The notes: generated from the letters alone by a model not told the origin. A stretch of 64,000 bases of DNA from Ruminococcus sp. AM36-2AA (GCF_003461955.1 NZ_QTYB01000007.1:62505-126504); one strand, 5' to 3'; shown: positions 45,973 through 54,008, counted from the first letter of the stretch. Program-made: numbers and translations.

Positions 45973-46404
45973 TCACAGTTCAAATTTTTTCTCTTTAAAT
46001 CCATACTTTTCTTTTTTTAAATGGAGAAGTCCCATCAATGCCGCAGGTCTCCTCCACTCTTCGGCCAGTTTCAGGAACACTTCCAGCTCCTGTTCCCCAA
46101 ACCACTCATTCTCATAAAGCTTCCCGATCTTTTCCCAGTCATCTTCCAGGATCAGGCGTTCCACTGCCGGGCGGATCCGTTTCTTCAGGTACGCTCCGTA
46201 ATCCGCACGCTCCGCTTCCTCCACACCTTCCTCCAGAAAATATCCCCGCAGTGCAACTGCCAGCCGCAGCGGTTCCTGTTTTGTACTTCCGAATTTCCGG
46301 TAAAGGTGGATAGCCTCCTCCCTGGCATCCTCGTTCTCTGCCCGCATTTCAAGGGCACTGGCAGCAACTTCCACATCTTTTTGAAAACGGCTTAATTCTG
46401 TCAT
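45973..46404 (-). CDS. Helical protein of unknown function linked to the AAA/VWA genes
   Basis: 143 residues, almost entirely helical by composition, rich in Glu, Lys and Leu. Segments such as LRLAVALRGYFLEEGVEEAE, DDWEKIGKLYENEWFGEQEL and LKLAEEWRRPAALMGLLHLK recall repeated helix-turn-helix (TPR- or HEAT-like) units. Not recognised further. The ATG at 46404 follows CAGGAGGG. It is 144 bases upstream of the VWA-like gene on the same strand, so probably first gene of a three-gene unit. Confidence 0.7.
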   Translation of the reverse strand: MTELSRFQKDVEVAASALEMRAENEDAREEAIHLYRKFGSTKQEPLRLAVALRGYFLEEGVEEAERADYGAYLKKRIRPAVERLILEDDWEKIGKLYENEWFGEQELEVFLKLAEEWRRPAALMGLLHLKKEKYGFKEKKFEL

Positions 46405-46514
46405 AATGATCCCTCCTGTCCGATGTCTGTTTATAGTGTTTGAGGAAATATTTTTGTATGACATTATCATATCACGGACCGCTTTGTTTGAACATTATTT
46501 TTTGGTAAAAAAGA

Positions 46515-46547
46515 GGCCGTCACTGCCTTTTTCTGACAATGACGGCC
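46515..46547 (-). terminator. Terminator of the sdpR-sdpI-like operon
   Basis: GGCCGTCA and TGACGGCC arms (46515-46522, 46540-46547) followed on the minus strand by TCTTTTTTACC. Confidence 0.8.
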
Positions 46548-46560
46548 CGGGAATATCTTC

Positions 46561-47220
46561 TCAGATTCCCTTCTTATAAAGAATAAATGAATAGATCATT
46601 GGAACAAACACTGCTGCCAGAATTATGATCAGGACAATTTCCGTTTTCAGAAGCAGCGAATTCATAAGAAAAAGCACTCCTGACAGGATCAGCACCCAGC
46701 CAGCCATACGGTTGGTACGGTTCCAGTTCTCCTCGCTGTTTAACGTCCAGGGAAGCTTCATTCCCACCGTGTAATTCTGTTTCACCTTGTGGATATAATT
46801 TCCGAGAATGATAAACATGATACCAACCATGATGTTCACAATCACACCTATATCAATGTCCATTCCCAGAGCAAGGCCATAGATTGACATGCAGGTGATC
46901 ACAGATACCACCGGAACCAGCCACAGGATCATGGTAAAAATGCGCTTGTTGATATTTTTTCTCTTTGGATCATTGGCTGTAAAAAAAACACAGAACAGAT
47001 GAACCAGCAGAAGCAGAAACGGGATCCCAAAAACTGCCACAGGCTTGCTGCTCCAGCCGTTGGCCAGATTATGCTGGTCAAAATGTGTGGCGATCTTCTC
47101 CGGCAGACGGTTCCACAGAAGGATTCCTGCCAGTGACGGCGAGATCGTAAGGATACTTCCGGAGATCAGGGACATTTTATACTCTTTCAGAAATTCTTTC
47201 TTTTCTTCATCTTTCATCAC
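46561..47220 (-). CDS. SdpI/YhfL-like membrane protein (DUF1648)
   Basis: 219 residues with six predicted membrane helices; the N-terminal part has the DUF1648 pattern LLWNRLPEKIATHFDQHNLA and the C-terminal part the SdpI-type NYTVGMKLPWTLNSEENWNR. In Bacillus subtilis SdpI gives immunity to the SdpC toxin and sequesters the SdpR repressor, but many SdpI homologues are found without any toxin. There is no sdpC-like gene nearby. It overlaps the sdpR-like gene by 14 bases. Confidence 0.88.
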   Translation of the reverse strand: MMKDEEKKEFLKEYKMSLISGSILTISPSLAGILLWNRLPEKIATHFDQHNLANGWSSKPVAVFGIPFLLLLVHLFCVFFTANDPKRKNINKRIFTMILWLVPVVSVITCMSIYGLALGMDIDIGVIVNIMVGIMFIILGNYIHKVKQNYTVGMKLPWTLNSEENWNRTNRMAGWVLILSGVLFLMNSLLLKTEIVLIIILAAVFVPMIYSFILYKKGI

Positions 47221-47485
47221 TATTTCCTCCTTTCAGATCACTGAGCCACAAAAGCAGTTCCTCCACTACTGTGGTATTCAGTTCATAATACACGAAATTC
47301 TTCACCTTCGTCTCCCACACAAGATCTGCCTTCTTCAGAATTTTCAGATGATAGGATATGGTTGCACCTGTCATGTCAAAATGTCCTCCGATCTCTCCGG
47401 CTGACATTTTCCCGTTTTTCAGAAGCTGCAGGATCTCTCTCCGCACAGGGTCCGAAAGTGCCTTGAAGGTTTCCGCGAACGCCAT
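47207..47485 (-). CDS. ArsR-family autorepressor, SdpR-like
   Basis: 92 residues. Winged helix of the ArsR type: FKALSDPVRREILQLLKNGK, MSAGEIGGHFDMTGATISYH and LKILKKADLVWE. No metal-binding cysteines, as in SdpR. The ATG follows AAAGGAGGT. It is followed by the sdpI-like gene with an overlap, matching the Bacillus sdpRI order. Two identical-spacing dyads flank its promoter, so self-repression is likely. Confidence 0.92.
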   Translation of the reverse strand: MAFAETFKALSDPVRREILQLLKNGKMSAGEIGGHFDMTGATISYHLKILKKADLVWETKVKNFVYYELNTTVVEELLLWLSDLKGGNSDER

Positions 47486-47506
47486 CGTGTACCTCCTTTC
47501 GGATGG

Positions 47507-47528
47507 TATTTAGAAATATTTCTAAATA
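47507..47528 (-). promoter_or_regulatory. Operator 1 of the sdpR-like operon
   Basis: Perfect 22-base palindrome, arms TATTTAGAAAT / ATTTCTAAATA, lying just downstream of the -10 box. Confidence 0.8.
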
Positions 47529-47529
47529 G

Positions 47530-47558
47530 AATATACCATCACTGTTTTCCCCGGTCAA
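47530..47558 (-). promoter_or_regulatory. Promoter of the sdpR-like operon
   Basis: On the minus strand TTGACC (47553-47558), 17-base spacer, TATATT (47530-47535), placed exactly between two operators. Confidence 0.8.
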
Positions 47559-47562
47559 TAAC

Positions 47563-47584
47563 TATTTAGATTTTTTTCTAAATA
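47563..47584 (-). promoter_or_regulatory. Operator 2 of the sdpR-like operon
   Basis: TATTTAGA, six bases, TCTAAATA: same arms and spacing as operator 1. It lies just upstream of the -35 box; centres are 56 bases apart. Confidence 0.75.
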
Positions 47585-47684
47585 ATTACATTTGTCATAT
47601 TTCCCTGTACAACAAAATTCATCTGTCAAACGGATATTCACAATCAAACCATGGGACTTCCCTGATTCGGTTAAAAATAAATAA

Positions 47685-47731
47685 AACGAGGATACCGACC
47701 ATCGCCTCTGCGACTTTACGATACCCTCGTT
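47685..47731 (-). terminator. Terminator of the HPr-like gene
   Basis: Minus strand AACGAGGGTATCG pairs with CGGTATCCTCGTT (13 pairs including two G.U), enclosing a small TCGC/GCGA hairpin, followed by TTATTTATTTTT. Confidence 0.75.
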
Positions 47732-47772
47732 CACCATTGATCAACCATTATTCATTTTTCCCCTCTTCAAAC

Positions 47773-48003
47773 CTACCTCATGCAAAAATCAAGACTGGAC
47801 ATAATCTCCGGCGCAATCTCCGGCACATATGCACAAAAATCCATTTCTCTGCCAAGGCCGATGGATGCAACTCCGAGAATAGATTTTCCATTGACAGTCC
47901 TGTGACCTCTCTTCAGATCCACTGCAAATGGAAAATGCTCTGTTACATTCAGAAAACGATTCACATCATCCATAGTTTCAAACTGTACTTTTCTTACTGT
48001 CAT
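47773..48003 (-). CDS. HPr-like protein lacking the active-site histidine
   Basis: 76 residues. The second half fits HPr: VNGKSILGVASIGLG aligns with the regulatory-serine loop (VNAKSIMGVMSLG), with Ser41 at the Ser46 position. The first half (FETMDDVNRFLNVTEHFP) has no GLHARP motif, so His15 is missing. Catalytic phosphotransfer in the PTS is therefore not expected; Crh of Bacillus is a precedent for a His-less, Ser-phosphorylated paralogue. It diverges from the phosphofructokinase gene, 156 bases away. Starts at ATG behind GAGGTG. Confidence 0.75.
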   Translation of the reverse strand: MTVRKVQFETMDDVNRFLNVTEHFPFAVDLKRGHRTVNGKSILGVASIGLGREMDFCAYVPEIAPEIMSSLDFCMR

Positions 48004-48159
48004 CTGTATTTCACCTCTTTTCTCTATCTATACTACTATTTTACTATGAAATATTTGTGTGTATAGAGTAAATTTTTTATAAAAAAGGTGGATTTTTTAG
48101 ATGTTATCTTTTTCTATTTCTGTTACAATATAAAAAAACAACACCCAGGAGGTATCAAA

Positions 48160-49386
48160 ATGTCAAAAAAGAACCTTATCGCAGGACAGTCCGGCGGACC
48201 GACCGCAGCGATCAACAGCAGTCTTTACGGTGTGGTATCTGAAGCACTTAAACATACAGAAGAGATCGACCACGTTTATGGCATGGTCAACGGTATTGAG
48301 GGATTTTTAAACGGAACAGTCCTTGATTTTCAGGAAGCACTTCCGGGCGAACAGCTTCGCGCTCTTACCTGGACACCTGGCGCCTATCTTGGCTCCTGCC
48401 GTTACAAACTTCCGGAATCTCTGGAAGATCCGGTTTATCCGAAGCTGTTCCGGAAATTCGAGGAGATGAACATCGGCTGGTTCTTTTATATCGGAGGAAA
48501 TGATTCCATGGATACCGTCAGCAAGCTTTCCCGCTATGCCGAAAAGATCGACAGTGATATCCGTATCCTCGGCGAGCCGAAGACCATTGATAACGATCTT
48601 GTAAACACAGACCATACTCCAGGATTCGGAAGTGCTGCCCGTTACGTGGCTTCCACTGTCCGTGAGATCACCCTGGACGCCTGTGTTTATGAGAAAAAAT
48701 CCGTCACCATCATCGAGATCATGGGACGTCACGCAGGCTGGCTCACCGGAGCAGCTGCCCTTGCCCGGAAATACACCGGAGACAACCCACTTCTCATTTA
48801 TCTTCCGGAAACGGATTTCGATGTAGAAGAATTTCTCCGGAAAGTTAATGCTGCCTTTGAGAAAAACTGCAACGTTGTCGTCTGTGTATCCGAGGGAATC
48901 CATGACAAAGACGGCACTTTCATCTGCGAATACGACAGTGCTGCCGGTACCGACGCTTTCGGCCACAAAATGCTTGCTGGCTGTGGTAAATACCTTGAGA
49001 ATCTTGTCCGCAGCCGCCTCGGTGTCAAAGCCCGCTCTGTAGAACTCAACGTAAGCCAGCGCTGCTCCGCATCCATGCTCTCCGAGACAGACCAGCAGGA
49101 AGGTATCCTTGCCGGTGAATTTGGTGTACAGGCTGCCCTGAACGGTGAAACCGGAAAGATGATCGCTTTTAAACGTCAGAGTGATTCCCCGTACTCCATG
49201 AAATGCACTTTGGAAGACGTCAACCTTATCTGCAACGAAGAAAAGACCGTCCCTGTGGAATGGATCACCAAAGACGGCTCCGATGTCACTGAAGACTTTA
49301 TCCGCTACGCCCGCCCGCTGATCCAGGGAACTGTAGATGTTCCGGTTGGTGAGGATGGACTGCCGGCGTTCGTATATCGGAAATAA
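48160..49386 (+). CDS. pfp: Diphosphate-fructose-6-phosphate 1-phosphotransferase
   Basis: 408 residues. PFK family of the PPi-dependent type: AGQSGGPTAAINSS at the start, GGNDSMDT (not the GGDGS of ATP enzymes), PKTIDNDL and IEIMGRHAGWLTGAAAL. It converts fructose 6-phosphate and PPi to fructose 1,6-bisphosphate reversibly. The ATG at 48160 follows CCAGGAGGT; the upstream frame is AT-rich noncoding. Single gene, with shared terminator downstream. Confidence 0.95.
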   Translation: MSKKNLIAGQSGGPTAAINSSLYGVVSEALKHTEEIDHVYGMVNGIEGFLNGTVLDFQEALPGEQLRALTWTPGAYLGSCRYKLPESLEDPVYPKLFRKFEEMNIGWFFYIGGNDSMDTVSKLSRYAEKIDSDIRILGEPKTIDNDLVNTDHTPGFGSAARYVASTVREITLDACVYEKKSVTIIEIMGRHAGWLTGAAALARKYTGDNPLLIYLPETDFDVEEFLRKVNAAFEKNCNVVVCVSEGIHDKDGTFICEYDSAAGTDAFGHKMLAGCGKYLENLVRSRLGVKARSVELNVSQRCSASMLSETDQQEGILAGEFGVQAALNGETGKMIAFKRQSDSPYSMKCTLEDVNLICNEEKTVPVEWITKDGSDVTEDFIRYARPLIQGTVDVPVGEDGLPAFVYRK

Positions 49387-49468
49387 GATTTGCAGTAAAA
49401 TGGATAAGTACACCCACATTTGTAACGTAACTCTGCCCTGAATAATTTTTTATCAGGTATTTATCCCA

Positions 49469-49509
49469 AAAATGCACCGGGAATTTTTCAATAGTTCCCG
49501 ATGCATTTT
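49469..49509. terminator. Terminator between pfp and the aldolase gene
   Basis: AAAATGCA-C-CGGGAA pairs with TTCCCG-A-TGCATTTT, T-rich on both sides; can serve both convergent genes. Confidence 0.8.
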
Positions 49510-49543
49510 CTTAATTTCTCTATATTTTCTTAATTTCTCTATA
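49506..49543. repeat. Two 19-bp tandem repeats
   Basis: 49506-49524 and 49525-49543 are identical (TTTTCTTAATTTCTCTATA), just after the terminator stem. Probably replication slippage in a T-rich 3' region. Confidence 0.85.
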
Positions 49544-49551
49544 TTTTCTTT

Positions 49552-50640
49552 TTATTTCTTACTGCGGTACGCTTCTGCTTCCCAGTGTGTGATGAAATAT
49601 GTGATCTCATCCGTCATCTGCAGCGGACCGCCAAAGCTTTCCGCATATACTGCAAGCTTGATCGCATCTTTTACCAGTAACTGTGCTTTTGCAGCCTTTC
49701 CTTTGTCATCTTCCATGATAAATGCACCAACGCCCTGTACCAGGATCAGTCTCGGTTCTTTATCATTTTCTGCCATAAATGCATCCAGCGCACTTTTCGC
49801 CTCATCGATATTTTCCACAAATAACGGATATGGTCCGCAATATACGATGTGATCCGGAGTGAACGGTTTCAGAAGCGGTGCTGCAGCAGTTTTATCCTTT
49901 ACAAAATTATCAGCCTCCGCAGCCGGTACAACTTCCACCCTATGACCAAGCAGCCTGGAAAGTTTCTCTGCTGCCTGCTCTTTTTCCGGTGTAACTGCAT
50001 TGCTTACATCCGCAGTTCTTTTTACCTGTTTTTCCAGCTTTTCAATAACACTATCAAATAAAACACCGATTTCTTCTACGGTATCTGCCGCAACAAAAAT
50101 TCCGTGATTCTGAAGAAGAAGGACCTGAACGTCTTTTCCGGTTTCTTCTTTATAGGCATTCATCTTCTCAAAACAGATACGTGCAAGTGTGTATCCCGGT
50201 TTGCAGATATCGATCCAGAGCACATCTTTTCCAAGAAGCTGTTCGCTGAGAGCTTTTGCGCCTTTTCCGCAGGTCAGTCCATTGATAAGTGTAGGATGAA
50301 CATGCAGCACATATGTATAGGCGAATAAATTGTGGAGAAGCGCTTCCACGCTGGGGCGCTTGGTCTTATCCTCGTCGGTTACTGCTGCCATTACATCCGC
50401 AAGATATGCAGACTCACGTTTCACGTCATCTGCCGGATATTCCGTTTTCATGATCTTATTCAGACGCGCCCGGTCCATTTTGACAAATTCCTCTGCCTTA
50501 ATGGTGGCAAGCTGTGTGCCGGAACCCTTTACATACAGTGTTGTATCGTCTTTCACAGAAGTATTGCCGCCTCCTGCCAGAACATAAGCCGGATTGCTTC
50601 CGTAAGTATTTGACATTTTAACCAAAGTTGAAAGATCCAT
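49552..50640 (-). CDS. Class II aldolase/adducin family protein
   Basis: 362 residues. YVLAGGGNTSVKDDTTLYVK, HVHPTLINGLTCGK (zinc histidines) and LLQNHGIFVAADT are typical of fuculose/rhamnulose phosphate aldolase-type proteins. The C-terminal 130 residues extend beyond the simple aldolase, as in the longer Lachnospiraceae members. The actual sugar substrate is unknown. ATG at 50640 follows GGGAGG at ten bases. Monocistronic. Confidence 0.85.
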   Translation of the reverse strand: MDLSTLVKMSNTYGSNPAYVLAGGGNTSVKDDTTLYVKGSGTQLATIKAEEFVKMDRARLNKIMKTEYPADDVKRESAYLADVMAAVTDEDKTKRPSVEALLHNLFAYTYVLHVHPTLINGLTCGKGAKALSEQLLGKDVLWIDICKPGYTLARICFEKMNAYKEETGKDVQVLLLQNHGIFVAADTVEEIGVLFDSVIEKLEKQVKRTADVSNAVTPEKEQAAEKLSRLLGHRVEVVPAAEADNFVKDKTAAAPLLKPFTPDHIVYCGPYPLFVENIDEAKSALDAFMAENDKEPRLILVQGVGAFIMEDDKGKAAKAQLLVKDAIKLAVYAESFGGPLQMTDEITYFITHWEAEAYRSKK

Positions 50641-50782
50641 AAGTAAAATTCCTCCCTGTTGTGTCATGATATAGTTTTTTCTCTATGTTTATAGTACACG
50701 ATGCAGAGTGATTTATCTATATGAATATTTTTTCCAAAATTAGTACTTTCGTATCTTTTTATTACTTTTCCAAATGTAAGAT

Positions 50783-51379
50783 CTACGCATCTTTCCACTG
50801 AGTTTCTTCTGCGATCTGGGAAATTGTTTTTCCTTTGTATGTAAATAAAGACGGGCCGGATGTAGAATATCCCTTTATCCTGTCTGAAATTGCTGATAAT
50901 GATGTAATTTCATCCTTATACTGCACTTTACGCTCATCAACCACAACAGCCACAACCGATGGATCATCAGAAAACACCAGTTCCGCTCCAACTGGAATGT
51001 TGCACTTAAAAAAATTAACAGGTGGTCTCTTGGTCTTCTGTTTTTTAGCCGGTACTGTTTTTACTTTTTTTAGTTTATCTTTTGTTCCGCTTATTGTGGC
51101 TATGGACTCCAGCAGCTCATATGCATCTTCCGGGGAAAGAATAAAAAATTCCCGATTCTTTGATATTCTCAGATCCGGATTCAAATTATCGATCATCTTA
51201 TGAAGTTTTTTATCTTCCAGTTTTCCGGAAGTTTCATATGTTGCATATATCTCATATTCGTATGGAAGAGCTGTCGTACTCAGCTGTTTACGCCTGCTTT
51301 CCACATCCGTTGCATATCCGATCTTGACCATATCTTTTAAGGCCGGGTTTGTCATGATATAAATATATCCTTTTGCCAT
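50783..51379 (-). CDS. GIY-YIG (T5orf172-type) protein with RAMA-like C-terminus
   Basis: 198 residues. Residues 1-95 form a T5orf172 / Mu-GIY-YIG domain: YIYIMTNP and VKIGYATD carry the two sequence elements and Arg29/Arg30 follow, then ALPYEYEIYATYE. Residues 96-125 are a Lys/Pro-rich linker. The C-terminal part (GAELVFSDDPSVVAVV, KGYSTSGPSLFTYKGKTI) resembles RAMA/DUF4357 modules found with modification enzymes. Likely binds or nicks nucleic acid; activity unproven. 18 bases after the Cys-rich gene. Confidence 0.78.
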   Translation of the reverse strand: MAKGYIYIMTNPALKDMVKIGYATDVESRRKQLSTTALPYEYEIYATYETSGKLEDKKLHKMIDNLNPDLRISKNREFFILSPEDAYELLESIATISGTKDKLKKVKTVPAKKQKTKRPPVNFFKCNIPVGAELVFSDDPSVVAVVVDERKVQYKDEITSLSAISDRIKGYSTSGPSLFTYKGKTISQIAEETQWKDA

Positions 51380-51397
51380 AAATCTCCATTTCCCAAC

Positions 51398-51592
51398 TCA
51401 TCTGTAATCTTTCGATACATCCAGATAATCCCTTTTGCCGCTGATGTAATCTACATAGGCAACTTCCGGATCTTTTCCGTGGAATACGGTACATAATCCA
51501 CACATGTCACAATCTGCGATGCATCGGAAAGTATTCTTAATGTATTGTCTTCGTTCCTCTTCTGTAGAATTCCCGATTTCCGGTGGTCTCAT
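51398..51592 (-). CDS. Four-cysteine miniprotein B
   Basis: 64 residues. Cys24, Cys28, Cys31 and Cys34 give the motif Cx3Cx2Cx2C (CIADCDMCGLC). C-terminal VAYVDYISGKRDYLDVSKDY resembles the end of the protein encoded just upstream. No signal peptide. Probably binds zinc or an iron-sulfur cluster. The ATG at 51592 follows AGGTGAGG, overlapping the stop of the upstream gene region. Function unknown. Confidence 0.7.
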   Translation of the reverse strand: MRPPEIGNSTEEERRQYIKNTFRCIADCDMCGLCTVFHGKDPEVAYVDYISGKRDYLDVSKDYR

Positions 51593-51600
51593 ATCCTCAC

Positions 51601-51825
51601 CTACTTTACAAGCCCTGTGTTGCTTCTGTATTCCTCATTGAGCTCACGCAGTTCCTTTTCACCGTTAATATAAGGCTCATAAAAAGCATCCACAGATCCT
51701 CCGCCCAGATTATCACATCCATTACAGAAATCACAGGCACCCCCGCACTGGTTCAGCCCCTCCTGGACAATGCGGATCCTGTCCTCTTTCGTTGTGTCTT
51801 TGATCAGTATGCTTTTTGTTTTCAT
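51601..51825 (-). CDS. Four-cysteine miniprotein A
   Basis: 74 residues with the same motif as its downstream neighbour: Cys27, Cys31, Cys34, Cys37 (CGGACDFCNGC). The stretch KEDRIRIVQEGLNQ before it and VDAFYEPYINGEKELRELNE after it also align with miniprotein B. I infer tandem duplication. Chosen start at 51825 has only a weak AAGGAAAAG; an in-frame start 51 bases upstream is also possible (91 residues). First gene of a three-gene unit with miniprotein B and the GIY-YIG gene. Confidence 0.65.
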   Translation of the reverse strand: MKTKSILIKDTTKEDRIRIVQEGLNQCGGACDFCNGCDNLGGGSVDAFYEPYINGEKELRELNEEYRSNTGLVK

Positions 51826-52007
51826 AGATGTATTCTTTCTTTTCCTTTTTGAATCATTCAGACAATGTCTGACCAATTTGAATTGTTTCTCTTAATCACA
51901 TGTAAACTGAATATTCACATTGCGCTTTGCGTTCAATTGATTGTAGTATATCACAGATTTCCAACATATTGGGATACTTTTATACCACAAAGCAGAATTA
52001 CAATTTT

Positions 52008-53846
52008 TCACGTCAGCAGCTCAAACGTATGATACAGATTCACCTTCCCATACCCCCACTCCGGGTTCGGGTACTGCATATTTTCTTCTCTTCTTGCGCC
52101 TCTCTGCAGATAATATTTCACGCCGCTTCCTGTAAAAAACGGCTGGTTATCCCGTATGATGGCCCATTCAAACAGAAGTGCCGCGATGCCGGCGGTCTGT
52201 GCGGCGGAAATGCTGGTTCCGGAGCGGGTTCCAAAGCCGCCTCGTACCAGGGGCACTTTTACATTGACTCCAGGGGCTGCCAGATGTGGGGTTATCATTC
52301 CATCTGGCGTATAGCCTCTGCCTGCGGCAATGTAGATACTTCCGTCACGGTGCTGGTAGGCGGTTGTCGTGATGCTGTTTCTGGCGTCCCCCGGAGCTGT
52401 CACGGTTGTATAGGGCGATGGTTCCAGAAAATAAGTATCCTGGGATATCAATCCTTCTACCGGAAGCCACATATGGAACTGTACGTTCTGTCTGTTCTTT
52501 CCCCGGGTAAAAATCTTCCAGATTCCGGAGGCGGGATGAAAAAATCGGATATATACCAGCGAATATCCGGTCTGGCGCTCGATCAGGATATAATTCACAT
52601 ACACCTTCGTTTCTACAAAAACAAAGGACAGTTCCTGAGTTCTTGAACCAATAGAACTGCTGACTTCCAGTATCTCCCCAGTAGGTGACTGGATGGAAAG
52701 CCCGTAGATCTCCGGCGGCTCTCCCCAGAATTCCATGGTAAACCCCTGCTCTCTTTCCGCTACACGGAGTTCTGTCACGATCTGCTCCCTTCCCTGAGAA
52801 AAAATTCCCGTACTGTGGTTTCTTGTATTTCCTTCGTTTCCGGCAGCTGCTGACACAGATACCTGGGAAAAATTCGCCACATAATCCACATACTGGCTTA
52901 ATGCATTGGTCCCCAGATGAGCGCCCTGGCTGCTTCCGATCCCCAGGCAGATAGAAAGTGGCATCTCCAGTTTTTTTGCCCAGGAAATCGCATAAGCAAT
53001 GGCCATCATCACATCATTTTCCTGAAAAACTTCTGCATCCGGAGGATAGAGATAAAAATTCCGGAGATATTGTTTTGCCGGTTTTACCTTGATGATGATC
53101 AATGTCGCTTCCGGTGCCGCTCCGGTGAAATTTTCTCCAGGTACCATATTTCCTGCCGCAATACCGGAAAGTGCCGTTCCATGGCCATTAGTGTCCCTGG
53201 ATGGCACAATAGAAAACGGATCCTCGGAAGCCAGTGCCAGATCGATATCTTTTTTACGGAATAACTTGCCATATGGAACTTCTGTATCTGCCATATCAGC
53301 CCCATTTTCCAACAGATTACCTACATCTCCATTTTCAGATTCCAACTCCCGTCCAGACTCATTTTGCTCTTTGTCTTTGCCCATCCCCTCCTCATCTTCC
53401 AGCGACTGATCCCATAAATAAGCGATCCTGGAACCGCCTGCATTTCGAAACACTGCATTCTGATAATCAATTCCCGAATCGATTACTGCCACCGCCGTCC
53501 CTTTTCCCCGAAGTTTGAGATACGGATGATCATGCAGCCGGGTGATCCCAGATGCCCCTGTTGCTTCCATATCCATATAGGTATAACATTTCGGGATAGA
53601 ATTATAAGATGTCCCTGTAACTTCAAGTTCTCCCATATTTTCCAGAGGAACATAGAGAACCCCGAAAATCTCATTGATCGCCTGAAAAGATGTCCCCGGA
53701 AAAAGTTCCATGGTATCCTGGACATTCTGCATATATTTCACGATAAAATCCCCGAAGCGCTGACTCTGTGCCGGGTTTTCCGGCTGCGCTCCGGGGATCT
53801 TATCCTCTGTTTCCATATTTGGTTCAAAATCTTCTTTTCTGAGCAT
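52008..53846 (-). CDS. Subtilisin-like S8 protease, CspB type
   Basis: 612 residues, no signal peptide. An N-terminal pro-like region (about 25-110, FGDFIVKYMQNV) precedes the catalytic domain. The triad is intact: Asp in VAVIDSGID, His in NGHGTALSGIAAG and Ser in SGTSISAAQTAGIAA, with oxyanion Asn in AAAGNEGN. A beta-rich domain lies between His and Ser as in Clostridium CspB proteases, which process cortex hydrolases at spore germination. An acidic insertion of about 45 residues (QSLEDEEGMGKDKEQNES...) follows the Asp region. Its germination role is inferred from family. Confidence 0.87.
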   Translation of the reverse strand: MLRKEDFEPNMETEDKIPGAQPENPAQSQRFGDFIVKYMQNVQDTMELFPGTSFQAINEIFGVLYVPLENMGELEVTGTSYNSIPKCYTYMDMEATGASGITRLHDHPYLKLRGKGTAVAVIDSGIDYQNAVFRNAGGSRIAYLWDQSLEDEEGMGKDKEQNESGRELESENGDVGNLLENGADMADTEVPYGKLFRKKDIDLALASEDPFSIVPSRDTNGHGTALSGIAAGNMVPGENFTGAAPEATLIIIKVKPAKQYLRNFYLYPPDAEVFQENDVMMAIAYAISWAKKLEMPLSICLGIGSSQGAHLGTNALSQYVDYVANFSQVSVSAAAGNEGNTRNHSTGIFSQGREQIVTELRVAEREQGFTMEFWGEPPEIYGLSIQSPTGEILEVSSSIGSRTQELSFVFVETKVYVNYILIERQTGYSLVYIRFFHPASGIWKIFTRGKNRQNVQFHMWLPVEGLISQDTYFLEPSPYTTVTAPGDARNSITTTAYQHRDGSIYIAAGRGYTPDGMITPHLAAPGVNVKVPLVRGGFGTRSGTSISAAQTAGIAALLFEWAIIRDNQPFFTGSGVKYYLQRGARREENMQYPNPEWGYGKVNLYHTFELLT

Positions 53847-54008
53847 GGCAGGCCTGCTTTCGCCTTTTTCATAGATTTATGCAGAGCGGGCCCGTCTTTA
53901 TGCCACTACTGCCCGACACATTCTCCTGATACATATAACTGCCATATCACTACACCATTGCATATCGCTTTTCGCAACCCGCAGGAAAATTTCCTGATTC
54001 GGTTAAAT

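Noticed and set aside
46561..47485. Complete toxin-immunity system of the Sdp type
   Set aside because: Only sdpR-like and sdpI-like genes are present; no sdpC-like toxin or sdpAB-like maturation genes are found within the window.
47555..47737. 60-codon minus-strand frame upstream of the sdpR-like gene
   Set aside because: It overlaps an operator and the HPr-like gene's terminator, with no ribosome site.
48307..49419. Long open frame of about 370 codons antisense to pfp
   Set aside because: Codon-shadow of the real gene; no ribosome site, no recognisable domain, while the plus strand has clear PFK motifs.
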